In this document: one piece after another, positions 31,526 to 43,770 of the stretch
Position numbering within the stretch: position 1 is the first letter of the stretch
How the letters are laid out: every line of letters starts with the position of its first letter
Assembly (NCBI GenBank): GCA_032871835.1
Contig: CM065300.1
Span: 109,737,088 to 109,801,087 of the forward strand
Direction of reading: 5' to 3'
Source: Dipteronia dyeriana
Taxonomy: Eukaryota; Streptophyta; Magnoliopsida; Sapindales; Sapindaceae
Length of the DNA: 64,000 nt
Notes under the pieces: generated by a model
Seen by the model: only the letters and a program-made list of their open reading frames with translations
Database searches by the model: none
What the model was told of the DNA's origin: nothing
Program-made: the position numbers and the translations under genes

Positions 31526-33364
31526 TGTTAACAAAAAATTTGCTCGGGGTGAAGAATTCCAGGTAACACCCTCGTGACCATTACCATGGAGGTGGTGGCC
31601 GGGCTTAGTACTTTGGGTACCTAGTTTAATCGAACAATGGTGAATGTCTAAAGCAAATTTTAATACAATTAAAAAGAGAATATAATTCTTTATTTATCAA
31701 CTATGTATATCATACAAGAATCCCTCAAATGCTGTCAATCTCTCCGGGGTATAGTGGGATGGTCGCTTCGTGCCTGTCGAAAAGTAGATAGCAATGGTGG
31801 TCATGTTCTGATAATAGAATTTAGGCTAAAAAAAAGTCTCTTTTCCCCCTTGCATGATCGGGCCTATTTATACACAGTCCCATTAGGTTAATCTCATGGT
31901 CCTCCCGCCATTATTCTTCGAATTCAATCCCCCTTTATGGGGCGGGATCTTACGTTTCGAATGTTGTTTACCTTGATTAATAACGAATTTGAGAATATCT
32001 CGGGTTGAGATAAGTTTGTTTCCTTTTTAGACTCAATCACTTGCTCTGTACGTACATTGTGATTTAATTTTTGTTGGAGTGTAGAAACGATCATGTATGA
32101 CTTCATGGTGTAATGCCTAATAGGGTTCTTGAGTATGGCGTTCATTTCCTCAATGAGTGGAGTATACTTATGTTCTGGTCTTGGTGCCAAGTGCTTGATC
32201 TGACCTTTCCAGGTCCTTTTTTGAGCTTGGAATAACCATGTTGGAGCCTGTTAATGATGGCAGGGGTTCTGCGGGCATCTTCCCGTCTGTTCAGATAATT
32301 TTGTTTCTTCCCTTTGGTGTGATGGAGCGATACTGTAGTATGAGTTTGATGCCTCACAGATCTCTCCCTGTTTTTGATAAGGATATCAGGCTTTGGGGTG
32401 GTTACGAAGTAATTTTGACCTCGGGGAGCATAGGACATCCTATACTATCCTTGCCCTGGGTTCTTATTTCACTATAAGGAGCTTGATCTGATTGTGTTGA
32501 TTTTCCCCTGGGTTGTTCCCAAGGCACGACAACCTCTCCTTACAAGATCGCCCAATATCTTGACGCTGGGAACCTCGGTATCATGCTGGGTAATCTCGGA
32601 TTTGGACCCATGCTAGGAGAGTGGAAAATTTTCATTTGGTCCTTAGCCAATTTTGGCTATTAACAAATGTCATTCACTTTTGGTTTGATAACGAATTCAA
32701 GAATATCTTTGATGGAGATAAGTCTATTTCATCTTTAGACTCAATCACTTGCCTTGCACACACGTAGCGTTTTAATGCACATTGGAGAGTGAATATGATC
32801 GTGCACGCTGCCCTGGAGAGATGCATCATGGAGGTCATCAAATATGTCGTTCGCTGTCTTGAATGGCGAGGTACATCTATGTTTTAGTCTTGATACCATA
32901 AGCTTGATCTAAATGTATTAGCTTTCTTTAGTGTCGACTGAGCTTTGCAAGCTTCCTCCTACCTGCTTGGATAGATTTGGTTCTTTCCTCGATGAAGTGG
33001 AGCGATACTAATGGAAAAACTTGATGCCTAAAGGTTTCTTTGTTCTAGTGGAGAATGTAGCATGCTTTTGAGGAGGTCACGAGATGTTTCGACCTCGGAG
33101 AGCTTAGGTCTTATTCTGTCGGCCTAGCTTCGGGCTCGTGTTTCAATGTAAAGAACTCAATTTGATCACATCATGCGTTCCTAGTGACTTTGAATGCTTG
33201 TAAGGTGTTCCAAAGGTATGAACAACCTCGCCTTGCTTCAGCGGGGTCGGATGGTAGCTCGAGCCCGAGAACCCTAGTACATTGCTGTATAAGCTAGGAT
33301 TTGGACCCCTGCTTGAAGGTTGGAAAATTAGCCTTTGGTCCCTACCCAAATTTGGATATTAACA
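31526..33364 (-). repeat. G1 5' LTR with internal tandem duplication
   Basis: In plus-strand terms the LTR begins TGTTAACAAAAAATTTGCTC and ends GGATATTAACA. The inner border matches G2 at 58140. Within it, 31958-32665 and 32666-33364 are diverged direct copies of about 700 bp: both contain TTTAGACTCAATCACTTGC and GGAGCGATACT, and both end GG-TATTAACA. So either a tandem duplication extended the LTR, or two LTRs were joined by recombination. No gene is recognised in it. Confidence 0.7.
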
Positions 33365-33437
33365 GAATTCTTTCTGACTTAAACACAGGTGATTGAGTTC
33401 GGGTTGAAGTCAGATTTCTTGTTTTACTTGGGAAAGT
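33365..33437. other. Short unassigned spacer
   Basis: Seventy-three bases lie between the G1 LTR end and the S-LTR scrap. They match nothing else that I can see in the window. They may be the original flank of G1, in which case 33365-33369 would be its TSD, or part of another element. Confidence 0.4.
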
Positions 33438-33507
33438 TGTTAGGTTTTAGATTTGTGTTGGCTTAATTCAATAACAAAACTTCATTTCTTTGTAATGCTT
33501 ATGTGTT
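33438..33507 (+). repeat. S3: 70-bp 5' scrap of an S LTR
   Basis: TGTTAGGTTTTAGATTTGTG and the following bases match the first 70 bp of the S LTRs at 4310 and 61145 with some differences. The match stops at about 33507, where B2 LTR sequence begins abruptly in mid-LTR. The scrap shows that a third S insertion was here before a deletion. Confidence 0.75.
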
Positions 33508-35314
33508 CCTGTCTGAACCACTCGATCTTCCTCGCTATCTCTCGGATCTGGTAACTGCGTGTGGGCGCATCTCGGTCTCAGGAACTTGAATGGAGGATGT
33601 AGAAAAATACTTGAAGAAACTCTTTCTTCTTAATTTGGTGTATTGATTTCACGCACACATAAATTGCATCTTATACAAAACTTATGTTTTTTTTATCTTT
33701 TTGTTTTTACGTGTGAATCAGGTGCACAAAAAAACAAAGTCAACTTTTTCTTAAAAAATTACGCCTGCACTTGCATGGTACAAAAAAACAACTTTTTTTT
33801 TCTCAAACTGAAATTCACACCACCCCTTGCGCTTTTGATTTATATATATATATATATATATATCCTTGTTTGTATCCTATACAAACACTTATATATGTGC
33901 ATACACGAATTTGCATCAAATGCAATCTCTTGTGTTATAATTGATATATATCTTTTAATTATCCTTTTCAAATATATCTAATATATTAAAAGTGATAATA
34001 AGTATTTTAAATTTTAACTTAAATTCAAATACTTTGATAAATGATTTATTAAAATAAAATAATCCTATTATTTTATATTCACCTAAATCCATATATCAAC
34101 CAACACCCTCCAATTAATAGTTAATTAATAATTCATAATTATCAATATAATTAAATAATCTAATTATTTAATTAATTTAACTATTAACATTCATTAATTA
34201 AATAATCTCAGTATTCAATTAATTCCCAAATATATACGTGTCACTTTTTTAACACAATTAATTAGACAATCCAATTAATTAACCGTGACCTTTGTTACCT
34301 AAATCGATCGGGCTAGCAAAAGGACCTAATGGACCCACGGTATTTTGAGCTCCAATAATCCTTGAAATCATTAATGAAACTCGTTAATTAATATTCCTTG
34401 ATTATTAACTCTGGTGTTACTCCACTAAAAACCTCTCAGCTCCAATCTCTCAGCTGTAAATGCTTTTACAAAGACCGATACAACTCGATATCCATCGATA
34501 TAGCTATTACACATGGTGTGATCCTCCATAGTAGTTCATAATTAAGACTGGGTCATAATGTCTGTTATACCCCTATAATTACATATATCCTTTAAGTATA
34601 GTTGCTTCTATAATAAACAATAAATCATATTTCCATACGGAACTAAGAGAGCGCATATATTGTCCAAGCCCCGAATCAACCCTTAAGGGAACTACCATCT
34701 ACTTCTCACAAGAATGAGTGGATTCCACTATTGTGTACAAAAATTCCCAGCCATAAGCCAAACCGTAATCCCAACATACGGAGCATATTGATCAGGAACA
34801 GCATCTGACCTCACCTATGGTATATCAAAGACCACGATCTAACCTGAAGGAGTCGATAAGACACTCAGGATTAAGATCACTCACATATAGCCATCATTAG
34901 TTGATATATATGAATCTCAACGGTAAGCGGATCTTGGTGAGAGATTAATATAGATCATGGCCCAGTCCTATATTATCAAATTATACAAGGTGCCTCCATT
35001 CCCATATTTTATATGAATGATTCAGGATATAATCATCGTACATTACGGAATGGATCACAGCTATAGATTAACCAAAAATAAAGTACCTAGCTTTATTTGC
35101 TATCTATGGACTCTTTAGATTGCACGTATCTTACTGTATCCATTTGTATATGACACTCATATACACAGTTCGAGATTACATCCGACAATCTTGGATGTTA
35201 AATATATGGACAAGTTACAAAATAAAGAACGCAACCAGAATGAATTGAACTTTTCTTTATATTTATTTAATAAATCCATTTACAAACTACATGTTTAGGG
35301 CATAAACCCCAACA
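33508..35314 (-). repeat. B2 3' LTR, truncated on its outer side
   Basis: It matches the right-hand LTR from about position 41041 onward (shared TGTGTTCCTGTCTGAACCAC) and runs to CATAAACCCCAACA. The outer part, with the CCGGTGAA border, is missing. A TA microsatellite lies at about 33841-33864. Peptides of repeated Tyr-Ile from this region are repeat artefacts. Confidence 0.88.
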
Positions 35315-36130
35315 ATCTCCCGCTTGCACTAAAGTATGTGAGGCGTGTCTCGTAACCCTAGACCATCTAGGTAACCCGAAAATACTTTTGCTAATAAGGT
35401 CTTTGTAAATGAATCATCATGATTGTCATATCAGGTTATCTTTGTGACGATCACATCTCCTCTCTGCACTATCTCTCTAATGAGATGATCCTTTCTCTCT
35501 ATATGCTTCTCTCTTTTGTGGCTTCTTGGTTCTTTGGAATTAGCCACAACACCACTGTTATCACAATAAAGTTTGATGGGCCTATCCAGATCTTGTACAA
35601 CTTCAAGATCACTCAAGAACTTACAGAGCCAAACAGTCTCTTTAGCAGCTTCACAACAGCTACATATTCGGCTTCCATGGTAGAGTCAACAATGCAAGAT
35701 TGTGTGATACTTCTCCACAAAATGGCTCCACTACCCAGGATGAATACCGATCCAGACGTGGATTTCCTAAAATCCCTGTCTGACTAAAAATCGGAATCCG
35801 TGTATCCTAAGGGGATCAAATCCTGACCGAAATACACTAGCATATAGTCTCTTGTTCTCCAAAGATACTTGAGAATTGTCTTGACAGTAACCCAATGATC
35901 CAATCCTGGGTTGGACTGGTATATACTGACTACTCCCACTGCATAATAGATGTTCGGTCTCGTGCATAACATAGCATACATGAGACTACCTACTTTCGAT
36001 GCATAGGGTACACGTCTCATATCCTCAACTTCTTGAGGTGTCTTAGGACACTGTTCCTTAAACAGGTGAACTCCATGCCTAGAAGGTAAATTACATTTCT
36101 TAGAGTTTTGCATCAAAAATCGTACAAGAA
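35315..36130 (-). pseudogene. B2 polypurine tract and RNase H
   Basis: Next to the LTR, 35315-35327 in reverse reads GCAAGCGGGAGAT, the polypurine tract. RNase H lies on the minus strand from about 36116: VPYASKVGSLMYAMLCTRPN, then YTDSDF near 35800 followed by a stop, MEAEYVA near 35680, and LYCDNSGVVANSKEPRSHK (35616 onward). The three acidic residues can be found, but in different frames with stops between them. Confidence 0.82.
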
Positions 36131-36900
36131 TCTTGTCGATATATGATTCCTGAGAAAGTTATATGAGTTTGTTCTTATGATCCCTTATAAGTTAGATCCC
36201 TAGAACATAACTCGCCTCTCCAAAATATTTCATTTGGAATTGGTTAGCCAGCCAGCCCTTTACATCAAACAACATTCCCACATCATTCCCAATGAGTAAG
36301 ATATCATTTACGTATAGGACCAAGAAAACTACTTTTTTATCAATGATGCGCTTGTAGACACAAGGCTCATCGACGTTCTGCTCGAAGCCATAGGTTTTGA
36401 TCACATCATCAAACTTAATGTTCCAAGATCTAGATGCTTGCTTAAGTCCATAGATGGACCTTTGAAGCTTGCAAACCTTTTGCTCTTGATCTGGTGACAC
36501 AAATCCCTCTGGTTGCATCATATAGATGCTCTCATCAAGATTGCCATTCAAGAATGCAGTCTTGAAGCCTATTTGCTAAATTTCATAATCGAAATAAGCA
36601 GCAATGGATAAGAGAATCCTAATATATTTAAACATGGCTACTGGCAAGAAGGTCTCTTCATAATCGACCCCCTCTTTCAGGGTAGAACCCTCGGCCACTA
36701 GCCTTGCTTTGAAGGTCTCTACCTTCCCGTCTACTCCTCTCTTTCTCTTGTGGATCCACTTACACCCTATGGGTTTTATCCCATCCGGTAAGTCTACAAG
36801 ATCCCAGACTGAGTTAGAGTACATGGACTCCATCTCGAGATTCATGGCTTTAAGTCATTCCTCTTTATCAGGATCTTTCACTGCATTCTTAAATGTCAAT
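36131..36900 (-). pseudogene. B2 reverse transcriptase
   Basis: The RT start is at 36845-36576 (WDLVDLPDGIKPIGCKWIHK, KARLVAEGSTLKEGVDYEET, YIRILLSIAAYFDYEI). TAG then interrupts just before the QMDVKTAF position, where the text reads Ile in place of Met-Asp-Val. The palm continues at 36551-36192 with NGNLDESIYMMQPEGFVS and LQRSIYGLKQASRSW. The active-site motif near 36314-36303 reads YVNDILLIGNDVG: the first Asp of YVDD has become Asn, which would abolish catalysis. Confidence 0.85.
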
Positions 36901-38060
36901 GGATCATCCATACAATCAGCAGAGACAACACTTTATCTCTCACCTATACCTAAACAGTGTCCAGATTGTCTCACAACCCTCTCACTACGTGTAGTTGGTA
37001 GTGTATCCAGATCAGGAACCATCTGACTCTTAGATGTTTATGGATCAACAACTCTTGTTGATGAATCACTAGTCTCACCAGGCTCCAACTCATTCAATAC
37101 AATATTAGAATGAGGTTTATGGTCACTAATGTAATTGTCCTCAAGAAACGTTGCATTTGTCGATACAAATACTTTGTTGTCTGCAGGACTATAGAAGTGT
37201 CCACCTCTGATCTCCTTAGAGTATCCTACAAACAGGCAGACAACAGACTTGGAGTCTACCTTTCCAGCTTTTTTCTTCAGCACGTGTGGTGGACACCCCT
37301 ATATGCGGAAATGTCTCAAACTAGCTTTACGATCATTTCATAACTCTAGGGGAGTCTTAGGAACAGATTTGGATGGCACTACATTCAAAATGTATGCTGC
37401 TATTTGTAACGCATATCCCCAAAAATAATTTGGTAATGATGAGAAACTAATCATAGATCTCACCATTTCCATCAGGGTTCTATTTCTCCTCTCCGCTACA
37501 CCTTTTTACTGAGGTGTACCGGGAGCTGTGAGTTAGGAAACTAGCCCATCCTCGACCAAGAAGTCTTCAAACTCTTGGTCAATGTACTCACCTCCACGAT
37601 CCGATCGTAGTTACTGATAGTCCTACCTAATTGATTCTCAACTTTAGCTCAGAATTCTTTGAACATTTCAAATGATTTTGACTTTCGTTGCATTAGGTAG
37701 ACGTATCCGTATCTTGAGTAGTCATCTATAAAGGTGACATAATACTCATAACCACCCTTACCTTTAACATTCATCGGTCCATAGACGTCTGTATGTATAA
37801 GCTCTAGCGGTTCTTTAGCTCTATGCCCTTTTCTAGTAAAATGTCTCTTAGTCATCTTACCTTCCAAACAAGATTCGCAGACAAGTAAGGTGCCAACCTT
37901 TAACTCACTTAAAGGTCCGCTTTTTACTATTCTGTCTATCCAGTCAAGGTTGACATGACCAAGCCTTAGATGCCAGAGATACATGTCATTTTCTGGAGAA
38001 ATCTTATGTCGTTTAGTTTTTGGTTTTTCAACCTTAAACATTTAGGTGTTGAGCAGTGTA
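36901..38060 (-). pseudogene. B2 integrase
   Basis: The block 38041-37649 reads YLWHLRLGHVNLDWIDRIVK with the complete CESCLEGK pair (HHCC zinc region) and the first catalytic Asp in HTDVYGPMNVKGKGGYEYY. After 37649 the frame breaks, and the second Asp context is shifted and unclear (near 37600). The Glu context [17 protein letters not shown] occurs near 37500-37440. The C-terminal part, with [19 protein letters not shown] and SVVCLFVGYSKEIRGG (37283-37038), completes it. The protein would be the DNA-joining enzyme. Several stops make it dead. Confidence 0.85.
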
Positions 38061-38331
38061 GTATGTATTAACGGTCTTAACACATACAAATTGTTTTCAT
38101 TAATTTTGAACAAATATTCAGACCATTCTTTCCAATAATAACAAACTTATTATTAAAAAAACATAATATTTTTGTTCTAACAACTTAAAAACAGAAATCA
38201 AGATTCCGTGTCAATCCAGGAATATAAAATACATTGTCCAACAATATATAATTATTAAAAAAATTTAATCTATTACGCCCACTACTCGTGCCGACACAAC
38301 ATCCACTGATTGAGAAGGCTTGCTCCTCTAG
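38061..38331 (-). other. B2 protease to pre-integrase stretch, degraded
   Basis: The minus strand corresponds to B1 49880-50220 (the LDNVFYIPGLTRNLI-like copia segment). It is AT-rich, with frame breaks and an A run near 38154-38162, so no open segment of useful size remains. Confidence 0.6.
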
Positions 38332-38630
38332 CTATGTCCAAGAATCAATCCATTGTAAAGAAGAACAAACATGGTTAGTGTCCCCTGAATCAACTATCAA
38401 GGGTGAAGAATCATCTTCCACTAAACACGACTCAAGAACAAGTAAATCATATTTACTTTTCTTAGACTTCTTCTTGATTTGGGTTTTCTTGGGTTTGGGC
38501 TTACCCTTCGCTTTACCAGTAGATCTCTTCCTCTTTCTAAAATTGAAGAAAAATGGTTCGACAACACTTGCCTTACAGGTCTTGCCCTTGTTGTCCTTAT
38601 TCAAGGACTCAAAGGTGTTGTATGAGACTG
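38332..38630 (-). pseudogene. B2 nucleocapsid linker and protease, CCHC knuckle deleted
   Basis: An open 90-codon run contains a Lys-rich basic region (KPKPKKTQIKKKSKKSKYD) and the protease site PLIVDSGDTNHVCSS, with its catalytic Asp present and the usual Ala changed to Asp. In B1 about 37 residues including the CFHCNKVRHWKRNC knuckle stand between the KPKPKK and KYDL parts. Here they are absent with the reading frame preserved. The flanks are Lys-codon-rich repeats (AAGAAAAAG type) on both sides. Confidence 0.82.
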
Positions 38631-39169
38631 AACCTTAACTTGTTCATCTCGTAGTTGTTTTTAAACTGATTGAAACTCTTCGAAAAAATCATCAGTATGA
38701 TGATCACTTTACTGGGTTCGCCAATGGCCCCGCCGTTGACTTCTGCCATGTTGAAGTAGGACATCATGCTCAGGACATGTTTCCGAACTGACGTACCTTC
38801 CTTCATACGAGCGAGCATAGCGGAACGAACAACTTCGTGTTGCTTTTCCTCGGAGGGCTACCCGAACGTAGCTTGCAATGACACCATGATTTTGAATGCT
38901 GAAGTCATTGCTTCATGCTTTGTGACAAGAACGTCTGTCATGGAAGCCAACAGATATGTTCATGCCTTCTCATCAGATGAAACCCATCACTCGTATGCCT
39001 CACGAACAGTTCATATGGCATTGGCAGCAGGTGTTGGAGGACATTCCTCCGTAAGCACAAACTTGAGGTCTTTGGTGACCAATATTGCCTTAGTGTTAAG
39101 TTTCCACTTAGTGTAGTTATCACTAGTTAATATGTCATTTGCGAAAATTTGAAGTACCGCAGAAGACAT
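38631..39169 (-). pseudogene. B2 gag (UBN2-type)
   Basis: ATG at 39169-39167 starts MSSAVLQIFANDILTSDNY, then TKWKLNTKAILVTKDLKFVL. A stop and a frame change occur near 39020. The central part reads KAWTYLLASMTDVLVTKHEAM. The end (38818-38609) has RSAMLARMKEGTSVRKHVLSM and FNQFKNNYEMNK. The pattern is the plant copia capsid. At least two frameshifts and three stops are seen relative to a continuous frame. Confidence 0.82.
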
Positions 39170-40805
39170 TATTGCTGAAATAAATAAAACATTTATTCAG
39201 TTATTTATCTAAAACAAGTGCGAGTGCTTTGGCATAAATTTAAACATGATGCATGCACATGTTTAATGAACTAGAACTACCCTAAAACTAGTTACTAGAC
39301 CACGATAATCCAACATACCACAAAGAAGTGCCGCCTTAGGGTCGGTCAAGTTTTTGCATGTTGGACCGAGACATTCTCAATGAAATGATATTCTAGAATA
39401 ACTCTTATTACATATCATTCAATCATCGTTCATTCAGTCAGGTTTTTAATTAACAAACTTAATCAAAACCTTCGTGAGTGTAACCCACCATTTCAGATCT
39501 TACGAGCTTAACTCGAGAATTGTCGCCTTATGGTCGGTCAACCTCGAAATACCCTCAGAAATCCTATCCGTTAGGAAGTCAACCTTGGTGTTGACCTTTG
39601 TGGAAACCCTCTTTAGGGAGGACAAAAGCAAAGCCGTCACGAGGCCCCACTCAGATCTCACGGTGTTGAACTAATGATGGAGACCGTGGGATATATATAT
39701 GTCATATATCCCTCTCCCACTCACAATTTTAAAATTAGGATTTTCTATTAACCGTTAATGCACCTAGACTCTACAGGACTAAACGACTAATTTTAATCAA
39801 GTTATCTAGCGCATTAACTAATTAGAACAAAATTCTAATTAACTAATAAATTATTAACGATTTTTAACAATTAAAAATCTAATCTATTAGTGAATAATCT
39901 ACGCCTTTGTAAACTATTTACTAGGGTTAGATTATTATGTTAATGTTTACCAAGTTTTAACTATTAAAACCCTAACACTTTATTTGGATCATTTATTATT
40001 AGGTAATTTATCATATTAATCCTAATTACAATAAACGACCCTATTAATCTAACTTATTAAACTCTTTAATAACTAGATTAATATTAATGAGAATAACCAA
40101 GTTTTCTAACCATTAAAAACTAATATCATTATTCATAGCCAATTATGTATATTACACATTTTAATCACATAAAAAAAAATACATAAGATATCAGGCTATG
40201 ATGCATAAATGACATATCAAATATATTTGTGTAGGCACATCTAATCTAAATGATATACGCATGCATTGCAATTCTTTTATCATCACATAATATAAAGTAT
40301 AAATGAATTGACCGAGTACTGTGGATTATTTAATCCAAAAAAAATTGGAATCTGAAATTACAAAAATTTCCCAAGGCATTCCTTGGTCTTCTTGTAATTT
40401 TTGAGTCTTCTAGTCTCTTCAGGTCACTCCGATTCATCTCATGAATCCAAAACGGGAAATCTGCACGGAACGCACTAGGTAACACTTGCCAACGGAACTG
40501 TGTGTGAACAGTGGCAGTGAACAGTAACACCATGAACAGTACTGTTGTCGCACGCATTTCCAGTTCTTCGTTTACAGGCTACAATTTTTTTATATTTACA
40601 ATACAATAACAGTAAAAAAAAAAGTATACAACCCATAAACCCTAAATCCACTGTACCATAAAAATTTACGATCAACCATGCTTAAATTAAACAATTTAAT
40701 TATAAACATGCATAATATCATAAAGATAGTGCCTACACATTCATACATACAGGAGCATCAAAAAAAAAATTCTGTTCCAAAAAATAAATTGGCTCTGATA
40801 CCAAT
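39170..40805 (-). other. B2 leader and primer-binding site
   Basis: A 1.6-kb untranslated leader, collinear with the B1 leader (47396-48951). At its right end, 40788-40805 in reverse reads AATTGGTATCAGAGCCAA, the primer-binding site complementary to initiator tRNA-Met, intact. No ORF in it is shared between B1 and B2. Confidence 0.8.
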
Positions 40806-41461
40806 TGTCCCCATTCACCGGTTATGCACCAGAACTAGGTTTTAAAATTTTTAATACAGATCATAATCTATATCTAGGACAAGTGAACTTGAGATCGTAA
40901 TTATTTTTCCGAACTAATACATTCTATATGTAAACATAGGAAATTGAAATCGATATAATCAGAAGAAGAAAATCTTACCAACGTTTGGAGGATCCTTCAC
41001 TTTATGATATCCTCATGTCTGAACCAATCTTACCAACGTTTGGATATTACTTCACTTTACGATGTGTTCCTGTCTGAACCACTCGATCTTCCTCGCTATC
41101 TCTCGGATCTGGTAACTGCGTATGGGTGCGTCACGGTCTCAGGAACTTGAATGGAGGATGTAGAGAAATACTTGAAGAAACTTTTTCTTCTCAATTTGGT
41201 GTATTGATTTCACACACACATAAATTGCATCTTATGCAAAACTTATGTTTTTTTTATCTTTTTGTTTTTGCGTGTGAATCAGGTTCACACAAAAAACAAA
41301 GCCAACTTTTTCTAAAAAAATTACGCATGCACTCGCATGGTACAAAAATAAACAACTTTTTTTCTCAAACCGAAATTCACTCCACCCCTGTAGTTTTTGA
41401 TTTATATATATATATATATATATATATTCAACTTTTGTTTTTTTGTTTGATAAAAAGTCAA

Positions 41462-41499
<38 letters not shown>

Positions 41500-41506
41500 A
41501 TATTCT

Positions 41507-41549
<43 letters not shown>

Positions 41550-41625
41550 TTGTTTGTATTCTATACAAACACTTATATATGTGCACACACGAATTTGCAT
41601 CCAATGCAATCTCTTGTGTTATAAT

Positions 41626-41665
<40 letters not shown>

Positions 41666-43018
41666 TATCCTTTTCAAATATATCTAATATATTAAAGTGA
41701 TAATAAGTATTTTAAATTTAAACTTAAATTCAAATATTTAGATAAACGATTTAGTAAAAAAAACTAATCAAATTATTTTATATTCACCTAAATCCATTTA
41801 TCAACAAACACCCTCAAATTAATAGTTAATTAATAATTCATAGTTATCAATATAATTAAATAATCTATTTATTTAATTAATTTAACTATTAACATTCATT
41901 AATTAAATAATCTCAATATTCAATTAATTCCCGAATATATACGTGTTACTTTTGTAACACAATTAATTGGACAATCCAATTAATTAACCGTGACCTTTGT
42001 TACCTAAATCGATCAGCATAGCAAGGGGACCTAATGGACCCACAGTTTTTTGAGCTCCAATAATCCTCGAAATCATTAATCAAACTCTTTAATTAATATT
42101 TCTTGATTATTAACTCCGGTGTTATTTCACTAAAAACCCGAAGCTTCATTCTCTCAGCTGTAGATGCTTTTACACAAACCGATACAACTCGCTGTCCATC
42201 GATATAGCTATTACACATGGTGTGATCCTCCATAGTAGTTCATATTTAGAGTTTGGTCATAATATCCGTTATACCCTTCTAATTACATATATCCTTTAAG
42301 TACCGTTGATTCTATAATGAACGATAAATCTTATTTCCTTACGGAACTATGAGAGCGCTCATATTGTCCAAGCCCCGAATCAACCCTTAAGGGAACTACC
42401 CTCTACTTCTTACAAGAATGAGTGGATTCCACTGTTGTGTACAAACCTTCCCAGCCACAAGCCAAACCGTAATCCCAATATATGGAGAATATTGATCGGG
42501 AACAGCATCCGACCTCACCCATGGTATATCAAAGGCCACGATCTAACCTGAAGGAGTCGATAAGACACTCAGGATGAAGATCACCCATATATAGCCATCA
42601 TTAGTTGATATATATGAATCTCATCGGTAAACGGATTTTGGTGAGAGATTCATATAGATCATGGCCTAGTCTTATATGATCACATCTTACAAGGTGCCTC
42701 CATTCCCATATCTCATATGAATGATTCAGGATAGAATCATCGTATATTACGGAATGGACCGCAACTATAGATTAACCACAAATAAAGTACCAAACTTTAT
42801 TTGCTATCTATGGACTCTTTAGATTGCACGTCTCTTACTTTATCCATCTGTGTATGACACTCATATACACAGTTCGAGATTACATCCGGCTATCTTGGAT
42901 GTTAAGTATATGCACAAGTTATAAAATAAACAACATAACAGAAAAGAATTGAACTTTTCTTTTTATTTATTTCATAAATTCATTTACAAATTACATGTTT
43001 AGGGCATAAACCCCAACA
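40806..43018 (-). repeat. B2 5' LTR
   Basis: Left border TGTCCCCATTCACCGG, right border CATAAACCCCAACA, 2213 bp. TA microsatellites expand it at about 41403-41428, 41464-41496, 41509-41547 and 41627-41661. Two of these are separated by a segment repeating AAGTCAACTT. A local duplication of TTACCAACGTTTGGA occurs at about 40977 and 41029. Confidence 0.92.
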
Positions 43019-43770
43019 AGATCTTCCACGCAGTCACCCAAAGGTGCATTTGGCGGGGTTCAACCGTATTTGGTTTTCCTTAACTATCTGGAAAGTTTTA
43101 CGGAGGTGGTCCTGGTATTCCTCTTTTCTTCCCGAGAATTGGTGATCATAACATCTTTATACGCCTCCATTGTCTTTTCTATCTACTGCTTGAATAGCCA
43201 ATTGACCAATCGCTAGTAAGTTGCACCCGTATTCTTAAGACCGAAAGGTATCACCTTAAAGCAATATAGACCTTACCCGATGATGAAGCCTGTCTTATCT
43301 AGATCGGCAGGGTGCATCATAATCTGGTTGTATCCCGAAAATACATCCATGAAGCTTCAGACCTTCTTTCTGGCCGTAGATTCCACCAGCTGGTCAATTT
43401 TGGATAGAGGAAAGCTATCATTTGGACATGCTCGATTGAGGTCGGTGTAATTGATACACATGTGCCACTTCCCGTTTGCCTTTGTGACCATGACAACATT
43501 GGCAATCAACTTAAGGTACCGGGCTTCCCTGATGAAACCTGCTTTGATCAGCTTGTCCACCTCTTTTTGAACCGTAGTGTTCCTCTCAACATTAAAGTGG
43601 CACATCCTTTGCTAGATAGGCTTAAAGGTTAGATCTACTACTAGTCAATAAGCTACCCAAGATATCGGGATCCCTGGTATCTCGTTGTGGCTCCAAGCAA
43701 AAATATCATTGAATTCTCAAAGAATCTAGATCAAACCCTCATTCATTTTTGGCTCAAAGGTAGCTCCAAC
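43019..43770 (-). pseudogene. G2 reverse transcriptase, N-terminal half
   Basis: The run 43605-43357 reads VQKEVDKLIKAGFIREARY, ANVVMVTKANGKWHMCINYT and NRACPNDSFPLSKIDQLVES, the signature of plant Ty3/gypsy RT. Next, FMDVFSGYNQIMMHPADLDK (about 43357-43295) keeps the first catalytic Asp. IPFGLKNTGATY follows, with a stop next to it. At the active site near 43165 the usual YVDDM reads YKDVM, so two key positions are changed and the enzyme is dead. The B2 LTR border cuts it at 43019. Confidence 0.88.

Larger units (their letters stand above)
6931..33364 (-). mobile_element. G1: Ty3/gypsy element, 5' half, interrupted by A1 and cut by S1
   Basis: Two blocks, 6931-9460 and 31329-33364, read on the minus strand as a gypsy element from its 5' LTR (right) through leader, gag and protease into the start of RT (left). 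The element is cut at 6930/6931 by S1, and the rest of pol lies outside the window. The copia element A1 (9461-31328) separates leader from gag. The same order of blocks in G2 (58377-56928, then 45302-43019) confirms that the two halves were once contiguous. The domain order (gag, protease, RT before integrase) and the RT motif seen in G2 mark it as Ty3/gypsy. Confidence 0.85.
33508..43018 (-). mobile_element. B2: Ty1/copia element, left LTR truncated
   Basis: Reverse orientation. The 5' LTR is on the right (40806-43018) and the 3' LTR on the left (33508-35314). The left one lacks its outer ~235 bp. Between them lie leader, gag, protease, integrase, RT and RNase H on the minus strand. The right border CATAAACCCCAACA is followed directly by gypsy G2 RT sequence. 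No TSD can be tested, because the left border is lost in the fusion with the S3 scrap, and the G2 RT sequence that should lie beyond is also missing. Confidence 0.88.

Noticed and set aside
31703..32477. Several short open frames that might be a captured host gene
   Set aside because: They fall in the G1 LTR, lack any recognisable motif, and are not conserved in the tandem copy 32666-33364.
33643..33981. 112-codon frame with a Tyr-Ile repeat
   Set aside because: It lies in the B2 LTR and the repeat is a translated TA microsatellite. The same holds for 41126-41628.
35419..35787. 122-codon plus-strand frame
   Set aside because: It is the complement of B2 RNase H, whose motifs are clear on the minus strand.
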